Source: Prunella strophiata (taxonomy: Eukaryota; Chordata; Aves; Passeriformes; Prunellidae). Taken from it: DNA of 64,000 nt. The stretch is taken from positions 28,618,310 through 28,682,309 of the forward strand of contig JAZBQD010000015.1 of assembly GCA_036583965.1 (NCBI GenBank). Direction: 5' to 3'. Below, piece after piece: positions 47,596 through 59,845 of the stretch. Position numbers and translations under genes: made by a program. Positions within the stretch are counted from its first letter, which is position 1; every line of letters starts with the position of its first letter. A model generated the notes under the pieces. That model had not been told where the DNA came from, did not search any database, and saw only the letters and a list, made by a program, of their open reading frames with translations.

Positions 47596-50500
47596 TGATA
47601 CGGGAAGTTCCAAGATACATCTCATGCATGATCTGTCAAGAAGAATATTTTTAGTATAAGGTATTTATTTACCAAAATCCTAAGAGGAATCACATGGTAA
47701 ATGCATAACCATTCTGAAGGAATGGGCATGCTTCAGCAGATCCTTTTATAGATTTGCAAACTGAAATTTTGTTTCTGAAATCAGTATGGATCCAAGCAAG
47801 AGAGAGGAAACAAGCAATGTGAGCTTGTTTTGTTGCTTTAATTTGCTCATTCATCTCAGTGATCTTAATTAGGGGATTTGAACATGAGTTTCATTGGGTG
47901 TTAGCCTCCAGGTAAAGAGTTATGCTATCACTAGAATTAGGAAAAGAAGGCCTTTTAAGAAGCCAGGAGGGATTTAAAATATCAAAGAAATCCTGTCTGC
48001 TGAACATAACTCATCCTGCATGCTTGATCAACCTTCAATAAGAGTGATTTGGGAGGAAGTATATGTTAATATTTTGGGGCAGAATAAGAGTTATTTCACA
48101 GTAGGGTAACAGATAGTGATTTTATCAAACCTTCCTCTGGATAACCTTTAGAGAAGCAGCTTTTGGAGGCTGTAGTGGTCACTATTTCAAAATCCAGCTT
48201 AGTGTTCTATTTGGAAACCCAAGGGTTGACATAAACTGACCCAGTCACACAAATTACAGGGTTGAATGGCTTTAGGCTGCTGCTAGTCTTTGTGGCCTTT
48301 GGTGAACCAGTTGTTGTCCCAGGTTGTTGGAGGAGTCCCTGTTTGGGGTAGCCTGTGCCCACTGCACATTGCCTCAGTTCTGCACAACTCCCAAAGGCAG
48401 AATTGCAAAGACAGAGCAGGGAATTCTGAAATGTCTTTGTGGTGGGCTGTTGCAATTGCATTTCATAGCTGTAATACCTGCATATATCAAGAATATGTGG
48501 AAACTACATGTCCTTAACAGAGTAAGAAACCACCAGCATTCATTACTGAGCAGCCACAATGGCACAGTTGCATAACCTCTCTCTATAATGCTATTCTTAT
48601 TATTTTACTCCAGTCTTTTATCAGAGTAGAAATTGATAATGCAAGCAGATATTTCTAGGGCCATCCATAAAGAAAAATAAATGTGGACTCTTTTCTGCTG
48701 GTTGCTTCCTATTCCCAAGAATTCCCTTTTTTCTTCATAGCCACATTCCTTTTTGCTCCTCTCTGCATTTTCTGCTGTCAAATGTGCACAAATGTACGTA
48801 CAAGAGCTGTGCACAGTGAAATCTCTCTGTCCACGTGCTGCAGATCCCTGAGTGGCCCCGTCTGTGTCTTGGTTTGGGCAGTGGTATCAATCTGAATTTT
48901 TGTTTGGAGGTCATTCTTATTTCAGGTAAGAGGATGACTTAAAGAACATTTTTGTTCTGTTAGCTCCTGCTAACATAAAGAAAGGCTAAGCCAGCCCAGC
49001 AGCTCCTGTGCCCAGCCCAACCACCTCCTGGAATACTCTTATCACTATATATACTACATGTACAATGTAGTATATATGTACTAATGTGAACCAAATGAAT
49101 GCTACTTATACATATCAAGATTCCAGCTGTAAATGGAAATGCTTCATTTTGCTGAGAATCCTGAGGGCATTATGAACCAAGTTCTGCAACTGTGTTTGTC
49201 TGACTGCCAAAATCAGGAACTTCTCTACATGCCATGCTGCATTTTATTCTAAATTTTGTAATTTTGTCTTACTCTGAAGCACAGACCAGATGAGCGAAGT
49301 TCATTACTAAAATCATACGGATTTCTTCTCTCACCTTTTTTTGATTATGCAGCTGAGAAGATATTTGTTTCATCATCTGTTTTTCAGACATTTGGGGTTT
49401 TTTTCCTGTAACAGTTTTGAGTTTTGAAAGTGTTGAATGGTTTTCTTTTGCTCTGAAAATTTTCAGGTAACAACACAAACCCCACTTCATTAGCAGATAC
49501 TGAGTTTTCATTTTCCTCTATCATATTCTGCTTTGCATGCTGCCCACATCTCTTGGTTGACAAATTTGTCACTTGGATTTGGATGAGCATGACAGACTCA
49601 CTTCACGTAGTTGTAATTCATGCTTGGTGTAAAATTTGCACTTGGAATTGTAACACTGAGTGCTCAGAGAGCAGCATGAAATGCATCTTCAGCAGAGGGA
49701 GGAGGAGGCTGCTGCCATCCCAGCCTTGCCTCCTCACTTGGTTGGGAACTCTGTGGGTGATTCTGGTGGGCAGCTCAAATCTTCCCTTCTGCACAAGCAA
49801 GGAATATTTCCACACATTCTGCTAGGAGGACACTTACCTTTTCTAGTCCTGTTACTGAAGAGCTTGTGAGCTTCACCACTTCCACTTCTCACTCCACTCA
49901 TGTGCCTGGATGTGCATAGTGCTTTCTGGGTTTACAGATGTGGTTATAAGCAAAGTTGGCTTTGCTAAAAACTGAATCAAAGCTGGCTTGGGTTTTAGCT
50001 GAAGCAATAATTTCTCTTTTGTGTTTATTCTGGTCCTGTTTTGAAGGCTTTAATAAGTTGTCCTAGAATCCTACCATTTATTTTATGAACGGAACATTAA
50101 ACACTTTATACATACTTGGAAAGCAAAATATCTTTATTATGATGTGGAGTTGGAAGAAAAATGATCAATGTTCAGTGTTCCTTTGATGACTGATATGCTA
50201 CAACAAGACCTAGTAAACCCTCCTAGGTTTTTCTGCCCTTTCATATTCCAGGCCTTTAGGTGATGAGATGGGGTAAAAGGGAAACACTGAAGAAATCAGG
50301 CCTGCCTATTGAAACAAATTAGCATCATGCCACCAAAGCTTTGGCACTGAGCTGGTTTCTAAAGAAAAGAATACTTCACATTTTACTTTCCTTTAGGGCA
50401 TTCTGGAAAGTTTGGGTTCCTCCTCATTTCTTAATACTGTCACATTTATAAATCAGGCAAATTATTGTTCAAGCTTTTTATTCTTTTTCTGGCAGTGTTA

Positions 50501-51379
50501 ATCCCATATTCTGGGAAAGCCATCCCAGTCTTCTGTTTTGGCTAGAGACCATTTCTGCTAGATACCAGCATGCACTCTATATGCATTTTTAGTACATTAT
50601 ACATTCTGGAGAAGTGTTTATCACATATCAAAGGTCTGGACTGCCCAAATGGGGCTGTTACATTGTCATCTGGCCATAACCCAAAATAAATATTATCCCT
50701 GGTATGACTGCATTAGACTAACATGAGTAAGATCTTAAACACCTCTAAGTGTTCTTGCTGCCTTCTCGGTTGTGCCTCATTCAATCAGAGTTAAGCACCC
50801 TGATGCACTCACTGCATGGTGGCTCTAATGAGGAAATCTGCCATTTGTTAACTTCTGTCTGCAGCAGGCTGTGTGTCAGGAGCAGCCAAAAGTTACACTT
50901 CCCAACTGGGTTAAGGGATCCAAGGCATCCTTGGAATAGATTCTGTAGCCAATCTGTAGCTTTGGGTTAGCTTCTGAAAGTGGTGGCATAAAAAATATAT
51001 GTTTTAAAATGTTGACTTTCAAAGTAGTAAACTGGGTCTTTTTTTCCTTCTGTTTTATGAGAAATCAAAGGAGTACTGAAATACCAGCTCTGTTAATGTC
51101 TTTCACCCAACAGCAGCTCCTCTGGTTGAATCTTTGCACATCTTCTCAACCTCAAACCTGGTTTGTGTTTAAGACACGACACGTATGGGAACTGAAGTGT
51201 TATTTCACTGTCTCAGTCCAGTAGCAGGGGGAAGAAATTTAAGGGCTTCATAGTTCTCTTCCCAGGGAGAGGAGTTATTCAATTCTTCTCAAAATGACTC
51301 TACTAAATACAAATAAACCCCAAAACTAACAAACACCTCAGAGGAGAGAGTTGTAATGTATATGTCCTGATCTGCCTCA
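47596..51379. other. Non-coding DNA
   Basis: AT-leaning unique sequence. It includes a perfect 13-bp inverted repeat at 49047-49077. No recognisable gene, RNA or transposon was found. Confidence 0.55.
49047..49077. repeat. Perfect 13-bp hairpin
   Basis: ATATATACTACAT, a 5-base loop (GTACA), then ATGTAGTATATAT, its exact reverse complement. It is AT-rich and could be cruciform-forming or a chance or replication-slippage product. Nothing around it suggests a small RNA gene. Confidence 0.9.
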
Positions 51380-51776
51380 CAAATGAGTGTCTGGGCACCA
51401 TGCTGGACATCTTTGGATGGTCACGGTGACTGGGAGAGGTGCCTGAGCACTGGAGGAAAGAAAATATCACTCCTATCTTCAGAGAAGGCCCAAAGGAGGA
51501 TGCCAATGGTGCCAAGACCAGAGGCCATGGGTACACACTGAAATGCAGGACATTCCCTCTGAACATCAGGAAACAGTTTTACACTGTGACAGTGACACAG
51601 GTTCCCCTCAGAGATTGTGGAGTCTCCACCTGTGGAAATAATGAAAACAAATTCTGGACATGGTCCTGGGCAACAAGGACCATGGGGCCCTGTTTGAGTA
51701 GGGAGGAACCAGATGACCTCCAGAAGTCCCTTTCAACCTGTACTGTTCTGTTTTCATCTGATTCTGTTTTCATCTT
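51380..51776 (+). mobile_element. CR1 LINE fragment with internal deletion, plus strand
   Basis: The left part (51434-51500: GAGGTGCCTGAGCACTGGAG, then ATATCACTCCTATCTTCAGA) resembles the CR1 reverse transcriptase coding region. It is followed at once by the far 3' part (ACATCAGGAAACAG, GATTGTGGAGTCTCCACC, then CAGATGACCTCCAGAAGTCC near 51710). The intervening CR1 sequence is missing. Both parts are in + orientation. The copy ends in degenerate tail repeats around TGTTTTCATCTGATTCTG. No intact protein remains. Confidence 0.9.
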
Positions 51777-52560
51777 ACTTGGCCACTCTGGTTGAACACT
51801 GCTTCTTTTCGTTTCTCTAACTTTTTGAAAGCCTGGAGCTCCTGAATGCCCTGACCTGGAGATGATTTGCTGCTGAGCTAGGAGGGCACAGTCTTCTCTT
51901 TGGGATCCAGTTGTCAAAAGACAGCAGGGCTTTGTCAAAAGACAGAAGTAGGAAAGGTGGAAATCAGTACCTCCCTCCTGTGTATCCTTGAGGCTGGTTT
52001 GCTCTTTGTTTGGCATGGCCTTCCCTGCAGTCTAAGGGAGACTGTGGCTGCTGCCTGTGGCTGCTGCTCTCCCTCTTCCAACAAAGGTATCGTTCCTCCT
52101 CCTTTACTCCTACTGTATGCATGGGCAAACTGAGAGTAAGCTCAGTGAGACACATTTCCATCGGTCCAGGCTCTTGTACAGTGTGAAAAGGGTGTCCATC
52201 CCAGCTCAGAGTTGGGTGCCAGCCACGCCGAGGTCATGGCCAGTGTTGCCAGTGTGGCTGGCAGAAGCACCTGGCAGCTGTCCTTCAAGGAGGGGTGATG
52301 GTCCTGGACCCCTGTATGTAAATGTCTTCTTGGTAGTCACTGGCTACCTCCTGCCTGGCCTGTCTGCCAAAGCCCTGGCCTGGGGCAGGCTGGCATGGGT
52401 CTAGCTGTTGAATTGCTTGACCCAGAGAAGGATGTTTGAACAGGCCAGGCATGGTTTGCTCAGGTTCACCTAAGAGTAGGTGTGTGATTTCATTACCTCT
52501 TGGGGGCCAGGCTTTGCTCTGAGTGCCTGAGGGTCTCACGCACTGATCTGGGTTCCTGTT
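51777..52560. other. Non-coding DNA left of CpG island
   Basis: GC content rises gradually towards the island. Several overlapping frames on both strands reflect the lower stop-codon density of GC-richer DNA rather than a gene. No repeat family was recognised. Confidence 0.5.
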
Positions 52561-52564
52561 GGCC

Positions 52565-52950
52565 CTAGAAGATGGCTGCTAAATTCACAGTGCTGTTTGG
52601 TTCTTCAGCAGGCTCAGGGAGGACGAGCAGCCCCGGAGCGGGTTTCCCTCTGCCGGGCGGGCAGCGGCAGGCGCGGCCGGGATCAGCGCGGCCCCGCAGC
52701 AGTGAAAGAGCAGCGTCAGCTCAAAACCTCCGCCCTGCCCTTTGCACCTCGGGCTGCGGCATCTCCGCGCACGCTGCATCACCGGGGAGCTGGGGTTTCA
52801 TTTACCGACTGAGCGGCTCTGCACAAGGTGCTGCCCGCCGCAATTAGCGCCGGCAGCCGCCCGCCCGGCGCGGGTTAAAGCGAGCCCGAGCGGGGCCGCG
52901 CAGCGCGGGGGCTCCGGCGCCGCGTTCTTGTGTGAAAAACAAGGGGCACA
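52565..52950. promoter_or_regulatory. CpG island, probable promoter
   Basis: CpG and GC density jump sharply, with many GCGC, CCGCC and CGGGC motifs between 52620 and 52930. An AAGATGGCTGC sequence at 52569-52579 matches the YY1 core AAGATGGC that is often placed just downstream of transcription starts. There is no TATA box. Overlapping frames on both strands are expected of any GC-rich island and none has a recognisable domain, so I do not call a protein. Direction of transcription is unresolved, although the YY1 motif orientation would favour +. Confidence 0.65.
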
Positions 52951-54390
52951 ATGCTGGAGTCGTAACCTCCTCACCCCTGACGGCATGGGAAAGTGCACTC
53001 CTCAGCTGTTGGGTATAGAAAAGCTGCTGCAGGCATGAGAAATGTTCATAAAAATGCCGTTTAGAGCCTGCCCTTCTACTCTGCACATGTCATCTTGCCT
53101 ATCAAGCTGCCTAATTGGAAAATTAGGCCGGCCTTAATTTAGAGATCTAAAAGTTCATGCCAATAATTTCCCAGAGACTCTTTTTCCCCCCAATTATTAT
53201 TATAAGTGGTTTCAGCACATTACTGGAAAAAAAAAAAAAAAAATACACCCGGGAAGAGCAGATCTTACATTTCAGGGACATTTTCTGATTTCTGTGTGTG
53301 AAATTGCATTGTTGTGCGTCCTGTGAATGATCACTCAGAGATGAATGTGAGCGCCTGGTGTTTTCCATGCATCATTCCTTATTTGACTGAACACAAAGAG
53401 CTCATCGTACTTTAATTTACAGCATGTTATAATCTTATTTTGGAGCTTAATACACCTGCTGTTTTCTATCTGGTGAGGCTCTGAAAGCAGCAGTAAGCAG
53501 AAGCTGCCTTGCAGCTGTAAACATTTACCCCCCAGGGTCATGGGTCTGTGGCACCACTGGTCCCCAGCCACCTCAGGAGGCCTGAGATGGTGTGTGGGAT
53601 CAGGCTGGCTGCTTGGATGCTTCCTGCCTTTGATCCAGGCTCAGCCTCGCAGTCAGGCACACCCAGGAGCACTCTGTGCCTCTGAGATCTCTGCTGTGAG
53701 CTGTGTTTAGGTGATGCGGTGAAGATTTCCTCTCTGAGGCTGGATCCCATCTGAGATCCCAGATGGGAGAAAGGCAGAGGTGACCAGGCACATCAGGCTG
53801 TCTTGTTTATCCTCAGCTGCTGATTCCTGCTTGTACCCTTGGACAGGAGCTGTGCTCTGCTGCCAGCTGGGCTCCTGCAGGCAGGATGGCCAAGTGCTTC
53901 TGTTGCTCCTGCTGTTCTCATGAGTGGTTTTGGAACATACATTTTGGAAGCTGGATGCTCTGACAAAACCTCTCACCGTGTCTCTTGGCAGCAGTAAGAG
54001 TGGCTGATGTGTACAGCAAGGGCTAAAGCATGACTTGATAAATATGATAGTCCTCCAGATTTTTGTCCTTTTGCTGAAAGCTGCACACAGGTAGCATGGG
54101 AGCAGGAGAGGCCCATACCTAGGATGATTTCCAAGGTCAGTATTGGGTACCTTGACGCTTGATGCAGTGTGCTCAGGCTGTGGACACATCCTCCCTGAGT
54201 CCTGCTAAGCCATTTGGGGAGGCTGCTGCTCTTGCACAGCTGCTCTGCTACTTCCCACCCAAGAAACTCTCTCCCAGGTGACTTCCCAAACAATTTTGAC
54301 CCTGCTGTTTGTTCAGTTTTAGTCTAGTTCATCATTATGGTTGCTTGTTTTGGAAGATGTGCTTATAGGGAGAGACAGGGGTGGGGAGAT

Positions 54391-54408
54391 GGAGGGAGGG
54401 AGGGAGGG
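54391..54408 (+). repeat. (GGGA)n repeat with G-quadruplex potential
   Basis: Four GGG runs separated by single A bases (54394-54408), with more G-runs just upstream near 54378-54386. This satisfies the usual G3-N1-G3 quadruplex pattern on the + strand. Confidence 0.85.
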
Positions 54409-56329
54409 CATCTGGCACAAGTTGGGGCTGTTGCCTTTCCACCTCCAGGAGAAGAGCACTACTGAACACTGGGGCAAGAGGATGCCCATGGGTGAGACTG
54501 CCAGGCACAGGTTAGGGGCAGGATGCAACCCCAGGATCAGGGTTTGTGAGGTTCAGCCATCCTCTTGGTGCAGCAGGCCATGCATGTGAGCAGGACCCCA
54601 ATTTCATCTCCCCTTAAAACTGTAACCACACAGGCTGGGCTGAGGTCCAATGTTGATGCAGAAAGCAGGGCTCACCTAAAGAATTCCTACGGGTGAAACC
54701 CAAAACATCAGGATAAAGAAATTACAAAGAACAATGTGCAAACAAAGCAAACAAAACTCCTGCTCATCTTGGGCTCTGTCCACTCTCCCTGCAGGCATAT
54801 AGCACTGCATGGGAAGTCTTCTGGTGATAAAGCACCCAAGCACCCCTGAGAGCATCATTACCATTTCCCTCTTGCTGGAGGGCAAAACCAGGCCAAGATG
54901 GGACACGCAGACCAAGAGGCCCTGTATTCATGACAAAGAAGTGCTCTTACTGTTCCTCATTTATTGAGAGGTTTTGAAAGGGCAGGAGGTCTTCCTGGAG
55001 CAGGGTTGAGTCTCAGATGAGTGAAACTGGGCAGAGCAGGAGCTTGTGCAAGCCTGAGAGGTGTACAGTGTACAGTAAAGAGTACAAATGTAGATGTGTG
55101 CTGAGAGGGAGAAAATAGGCTGTAAAAGGCTTCTTTCTTCCATTTACACAGAAAGACAAAAGCTGCTGCTGACCCTCTGCAACTGTGCCTCTGGCAGGAC
55201 CTTACTGCATCTCTTGTCTGTGTTGGGAAGACCCAGAGCTCAGCCTGAGTCCCCTCCTGTGAAAGGGTCAATTTCAATGTATCCAACCTTATTTTGGGTG
55301 CCTTGTTTGCTGGCAGCAGTGAGGGCAGCAGGCTGGAAGGGCAGCAGGCTCCTCCATAGCACCTTGTGAGCCCTGAAGGTGGGCAGCTGGGGAGGCCCTT
55401 TTCCCAGTCCTTAGTCCCAGCTTACCTGCTCTTTATTGAAAAGCACAGTTGTACAAACATATTGCCCAGTTTGGCAGGACAGGGGACTTGGTGGTCAGCC
55501 CTGCCAGGGAAGTGCCCTCCTGACTGCCTTTCCTCTAGGCAGGCCCACACTGCACCAGAAGTTAATGGGAGTTATCCTGCCTGCCCTCTGCCACTTACAA
55601 TGGAAATCAGCTCAACAGGATGAAAGGTTGATGGTGGGAAAGCATGTCAGAAAATACAATGCAGAGAACACAACTCTAGGGAGAGAGCTCTTTGTTTTGT
55701 TATTTGAAAGGGCTCAGGATTTAGTCAAGGGGGTGTAGTTATAATTTACTTTAAGGGATGCTGACAACTGCATTTGTCAAGTCAGATTATGGTCATACTG
55801 TCATAAAGGATCACTCTGTTGTTTTACTGCTAGTGTATAGATGCATAAGTACTTTGGACCTCAATGAGGATAAAAATATGGCTCTGATGTGTGAAAACCC
55901 ATACTGCTGTCTAAATTTCTGTGCTGCTACAGGGCCCTTTGGTTGTGATAGGACTAATCAGTGCACACTTTTGAGCACTTGAATGAATTTTAAGTCTTTG
56001 TAGATCTGAAATAGCTTCACCTTCTGACAATCACACTCTTAACTACTTGTCCTAAATACAGTCAGACTGAATGGGATATACCTAGCCATTTTCAAATACA
56101 TGTGAGCTCAAGAGACCAGGCTGACATGGGCACCTCAATGTGCCCATACATTCTGAAGTAGGTGCTTATTTAGCAAAGTGACCCTGTGCCCCTAAACTTC
56201 AGTTTTGCTGTCATTATCATGCCTCTCCTACCAATTTATGCTACTGTGCTCACACTGGGTATTACTATTTGCCATCTCTCTTCTGTTTATCTTAATTTTT
56301 TAATTTCAGACTCAAAGCCTGAGGAATGA

Positions 56330-56347
56330 TTTTTTTTTTTTTTTTTT
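56330..56347. repeat. Poly-T run
   Basis: Eighteen consecutive T followed by two copies of an AGTTTTCCTT motif (about 56348 and 56379) separated by another T-rich stretch. This is a small local duplication. Confidence 0.85.
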
Positions 56348-57369
56348 AGTTTTCCTTAGTGTTTTGGGGTTTTTTTTAGTTTTCCTTGGAAAACTGTCAC
56401 TATTTATACTTCTTAATCAAATGTTTCCTTTCCATTACAAGGGCTGCATGTTTGAGAAAGCCAAGAACTCCCAAGGGAGCTGCCAGAACTGCAGCCCAGC
56501 ATGTTTGCTGGGGGGGATGGTGCTTAGCAAGGGTACAGGTGCTTCTGGGGTGCTGAGCCACATGGGACAGCTCTGAACCATTTCAGGCTCCTGAGATGAA
56601 ACACAGCCCCTCTCAGGCTGTGCAGGAGTGAATGTGGGCAGGCCCCTGAATGAAGCAGGTCCAATTTGAATGTAAATGACAGGATTTTGCTGCAGTTGTC
56701 CACACTGAGGTGCTAATGAAGAAACAACTTCATCCTTCTGAGTTTGGTGTTGTGTTTGTGTCAGGTCCCTTGGCATCCCTTCTCTTCGTGGGAAAATAGG
56801 GGTGAAAACTGCATCTATGCATGGGTAGACAACTGCCTGGGATGGGTTTTTCTTTTCACATTACTTTACAAATAGCCCTTTCCCTTCTGTCTCACGTTTG
56901 CTATTCTTCATGCTGTGCTCCAGGAAAGAAGTACTTGAGCTTAGGAGAGTTCAGTCTTTCCACCCTGGAAGGTTATTCTGAATTACTTATTTTTTGAGGG
57001 TGTATGAGGGTGCATACATTATAACACACTTCTCACAGCCAGGTCTGCAGAAGGGGATGCTGGCAGTGTGCATCTCCTTCATCCTGCACAGCCAGTGGGT
57101 ACCCACTGGGTACTCATCTGAACTCAGGTCCTTCTAGAGCACTGCCTTTGGCTTTGTAAAAATCAGGTTTAACTGGCAAGCCCTGAGTTTGTGATATGCT
57201 GCTGGGTTTTCAGTATTGGAATACTCCAATTTCGAGTCCAGCCATTCCTTTAATTCCTGAAAAACATAGTCCATGTCTGGAGGCCCAGGTAGGCTTGGTC
57301 ACTGAAGCTGGCTCTCTGGCATCCAACTCTCCCCGTATTCCCAGGTTGACAATCCATTGAAATGTAAGC

Positions 57370-57990
57370 TAAGTGCGGCACTGTTGAGCTTGTCGCGGTG
57401 CTGTTGCTGCCGGAGGGACCCGCTGCAGGCGGTGGCAGCCGGGGTGCGGCTTTCGGGGCCGTGCCGGTGGCGCAGCTGTCCTGGAGCCCGGCCCGGAGCG
57501 GCGCTGCCCGGCACGCTCAGCTCGGCCATGTGGCCAGCGTTTAACCGCGGCCTTGCCAGCCACATCCGAGCAGCTGACAGCCTGAATAATTTACTGCTGG
57601 GACCTGCTGTCCCCGTCGGCGCTGGGGTCCGATTGCCGCAGCCCATTAATCGCGATCGCTGGGCTGCGCCCGGAGCATCACCGTGCGGCTGCCGCCGGGA
57701 ACACCGCCCCCTCCACGGCCTCCCGCCGGGAAACCTGCCGTTCTTCGTGCTTTTCTTTTCATTTAATTGAGCTGCAAAGCCACAGCGGTGACTCCCATAT
57801 GCTGTGCCCCCGGCCATGCAGGGAAGCCCCGTCCCGGGGGAATGCTGTGGCTTCAGTCTGATTGTCTCCGGAGGGGGCTGCGATGGCTGCCCCGGTGCTG
57901 GGCAGGACGCTGGGTGTGGAGAAGAGGTTCCCTGGCACAAATGCCACTGCTGGGGACGGGGACAGCAGCCTCACCTCGCTGCTGTGGGAC
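57370..57990. promoter_or_regulatory. CpG island, probable promoter or developmental CpG element
   Basis: A dense CpG block (strongest 57380-57740, weaker to about 57990) lies in otherwise CpG-poor DNA. It contains GCGATCGC (57652-57659), a CCGCGG-type site near 57547 and CATTAATCGC. A CTCACC at about 57971-57976 gives a GGTGAG donor-like site on the - strand, weakly favouring transcription leftward. Long frames on both strands (up to about 210 codons) are unrecognised and are expected from GC richness. Confidence 0.6.
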
Positions 57991-59069
57991 TGTCACCCAG
58001 GGCCTGCCACTGCCCTGCAGTGCAGCGTCTGGCAGGATCATCAGTCCTGTTTAAACCACTAAAGCACAGGAGCATCTGCTCCCTGTCTCATCCCTTAGAT
58101 TTCTTGCCAGTAAGCTTCTTCATGGCAGCCCAGCTTCTCTTTTTCATTTGCCATTCCCAGACTACCTTCCCCACCCTTAGCTGAGCCATCCCCTATCATT
58201 GCTCAGATACCCTCTCTGCATTGCTCAGGTATTTTCTCTGCTTCCTAAATCCTTCTGGCTCTTCTGCAAAGCAGGTTTGGTCCTCAGTCTCCTTCACTGA
58301 TCAACCAACTCCTTGTGCATGCACTAGCTTTCAGTGTTGGGTGCTTTTGCCATGGGGCAGCAGCAGGATTAAGCTCCCAGCACACAGCAATCATGTTCAT
58401 TTAGCTCTGTTTCACCTATTTCAGCACCCTGAGCACCTGGGAGGATGGATGGCACAGCTGGGTCAAGGGAAGAGGCAGAAAAGAGGAGAGAAAGCTTCAC
58501 TCTGTGCCAAAGTCTGAGACAGCAGGCTAGAAGGAAAGAAGGAGGGGAGGACCAGACAGTGGCACAAGAGCTCACATGGCCCTGGGACAAGCCTGGACCT
58601 GGGGAAACTCCTCATCAGAACTGGGCACAAAGGAGCAGGGCTGCTTGTTTTGGCTTGCAGTGACAAAGGATTGTTCTTCAAGTCCTCACCTTGTAATTGA
58701 TGGCTGTGTGAGAGAGCATACCCACAGGAGCAACTGTTGTTTGAGTGGCTGGGGGATGCAGAGCTGGGCAAAAAAAGCCCTTCTGGAAATGGTGTAAGGA
58801 GCCTATTTGGCATCTCTAAGTATGTGAGCTATTTCAGGTATGTTTGCTCAACTTCTCCATTACTTGCCAGCACATGATCCAGCTATGCCTGTGTGTGCCT
58901 GCAAGCTGTGTGTGAGAGAACGTGTGCCCTGGTGCAGAGAGAAGCAGATTTCCTTTAAAGCTCTCATGAAGGACCCCCATGGATAGCAGATGAAAATGAG
59001 ATATGCTGGTGCTTTGCTGCTCTTGTTGATACAAACTCTATTTAGTCTCAACCAGCTCTTGGGAAGTTT

Positions 59070-59099
59070 GAATTTGAGAAGTGGGAATTTGAGAAGTGG
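59070..59099. repeat. Perfect 15-bp tandem duplication
   Basis: GAATTTGAGAAGTGG occurs twice in direct succession without mismatch, suggesting a recent replication slippage. Confidence 0.9.
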
Positions 59100-59813
59100 A
59101 AATTATTTTTTTGGTTCCCTTTCTTTATGTACTCTATAGCACAAATCACAAATAGCACAAACCCTCTGTTACCCATCTCCCCTCCCTGTCAATCCATGTG
59201 CTTAGAATATGCAGCTGAATCCAGGCAAAAATTTTGGAAAATCTCTGCTGGAGGGAGGACTTCATCTGATCCCTTCCTTAATTAGAACATAAGCTTGATT
59301 TGTCTATCTTGAAATGTGAAAGGCATTTGTATGTTAAGCAAATACTTAACCAGGGCTTATTTCAAGCCTGTACAAATGAATGCAGTTCTCCTGCCTACTC
59401 AGTTTTCCCAGGAAGATGAGCATTGAGGGTGAGATGGAACTGCTTTGTGTCCCTCTGGTGCTGAGAACCAGAGATGACTGAGGGCAGGTGTGGTGGAGGT
59501 CTGTAATATTGTTTTGTGCTAGGGATTGAGTGTTCTTTCCGTGTAAGGGATAACTTTGCCCTCATGGACAGAAGGACTTTGTCCCCAAAGCCCTGCTGCT
59601 CATCATGCCTGGTGGGATTGTTCAAGCTTGGAGGAGCTGTTTCCCATCCCACATGAACACTGGCCACTGGGCTCCAAACTTCCACCTTTTACCAGTTTAG
59701 GCCTTCTCAGAAAGCCCCTTCAAATTCCCACTACAATAGGTATGAAAACCTACTAGGGGGGAAAAAAACCCAAACCACCACCACCACCAAAACAAGCAGC
59801 TTTTTAAATTCAG

Positions 59814-59845
59814 TTACCAAATGTCATGGTTACCAAATATCATGG
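59814..59845. repeat. 16-bp tandem duplication
   Basis: TTACCAAATGTCATGG is followed by TTACCAAATATCATGG, with one mismatch. It lies just after a CCA-repeat tract (about 59776-59789). Confidence 0.9.

Larger units (their letters stand above)
52951..57300. other. Inter-island DNA
   Basis: Moderate GC. It contains an A-run (53227-53243), a near-palindromic TAAT/FseI-like motif (53118-53140), a GGGA repeat with quadruplex potential (54391-54408) and an 18-T run (56330-56347). Long frames, such as 53707-54189 on the - strand, have no recognisable domain. Confidence 0.5.

Noticed and set aside
53707..54189. 160-codon open frame on the minus strand
   Set aside because: No conserved motif, Cys/Ser-rich mixed composition, and no splice or start context.
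57299..57940. 213-codon open frame on the minus strand in the CpG island
   Set aside because: GC-rich islands are poor in stop codons, the opposite strand is also widely open, and the peptide is rich in P, A, R and G with no recognisable domain.
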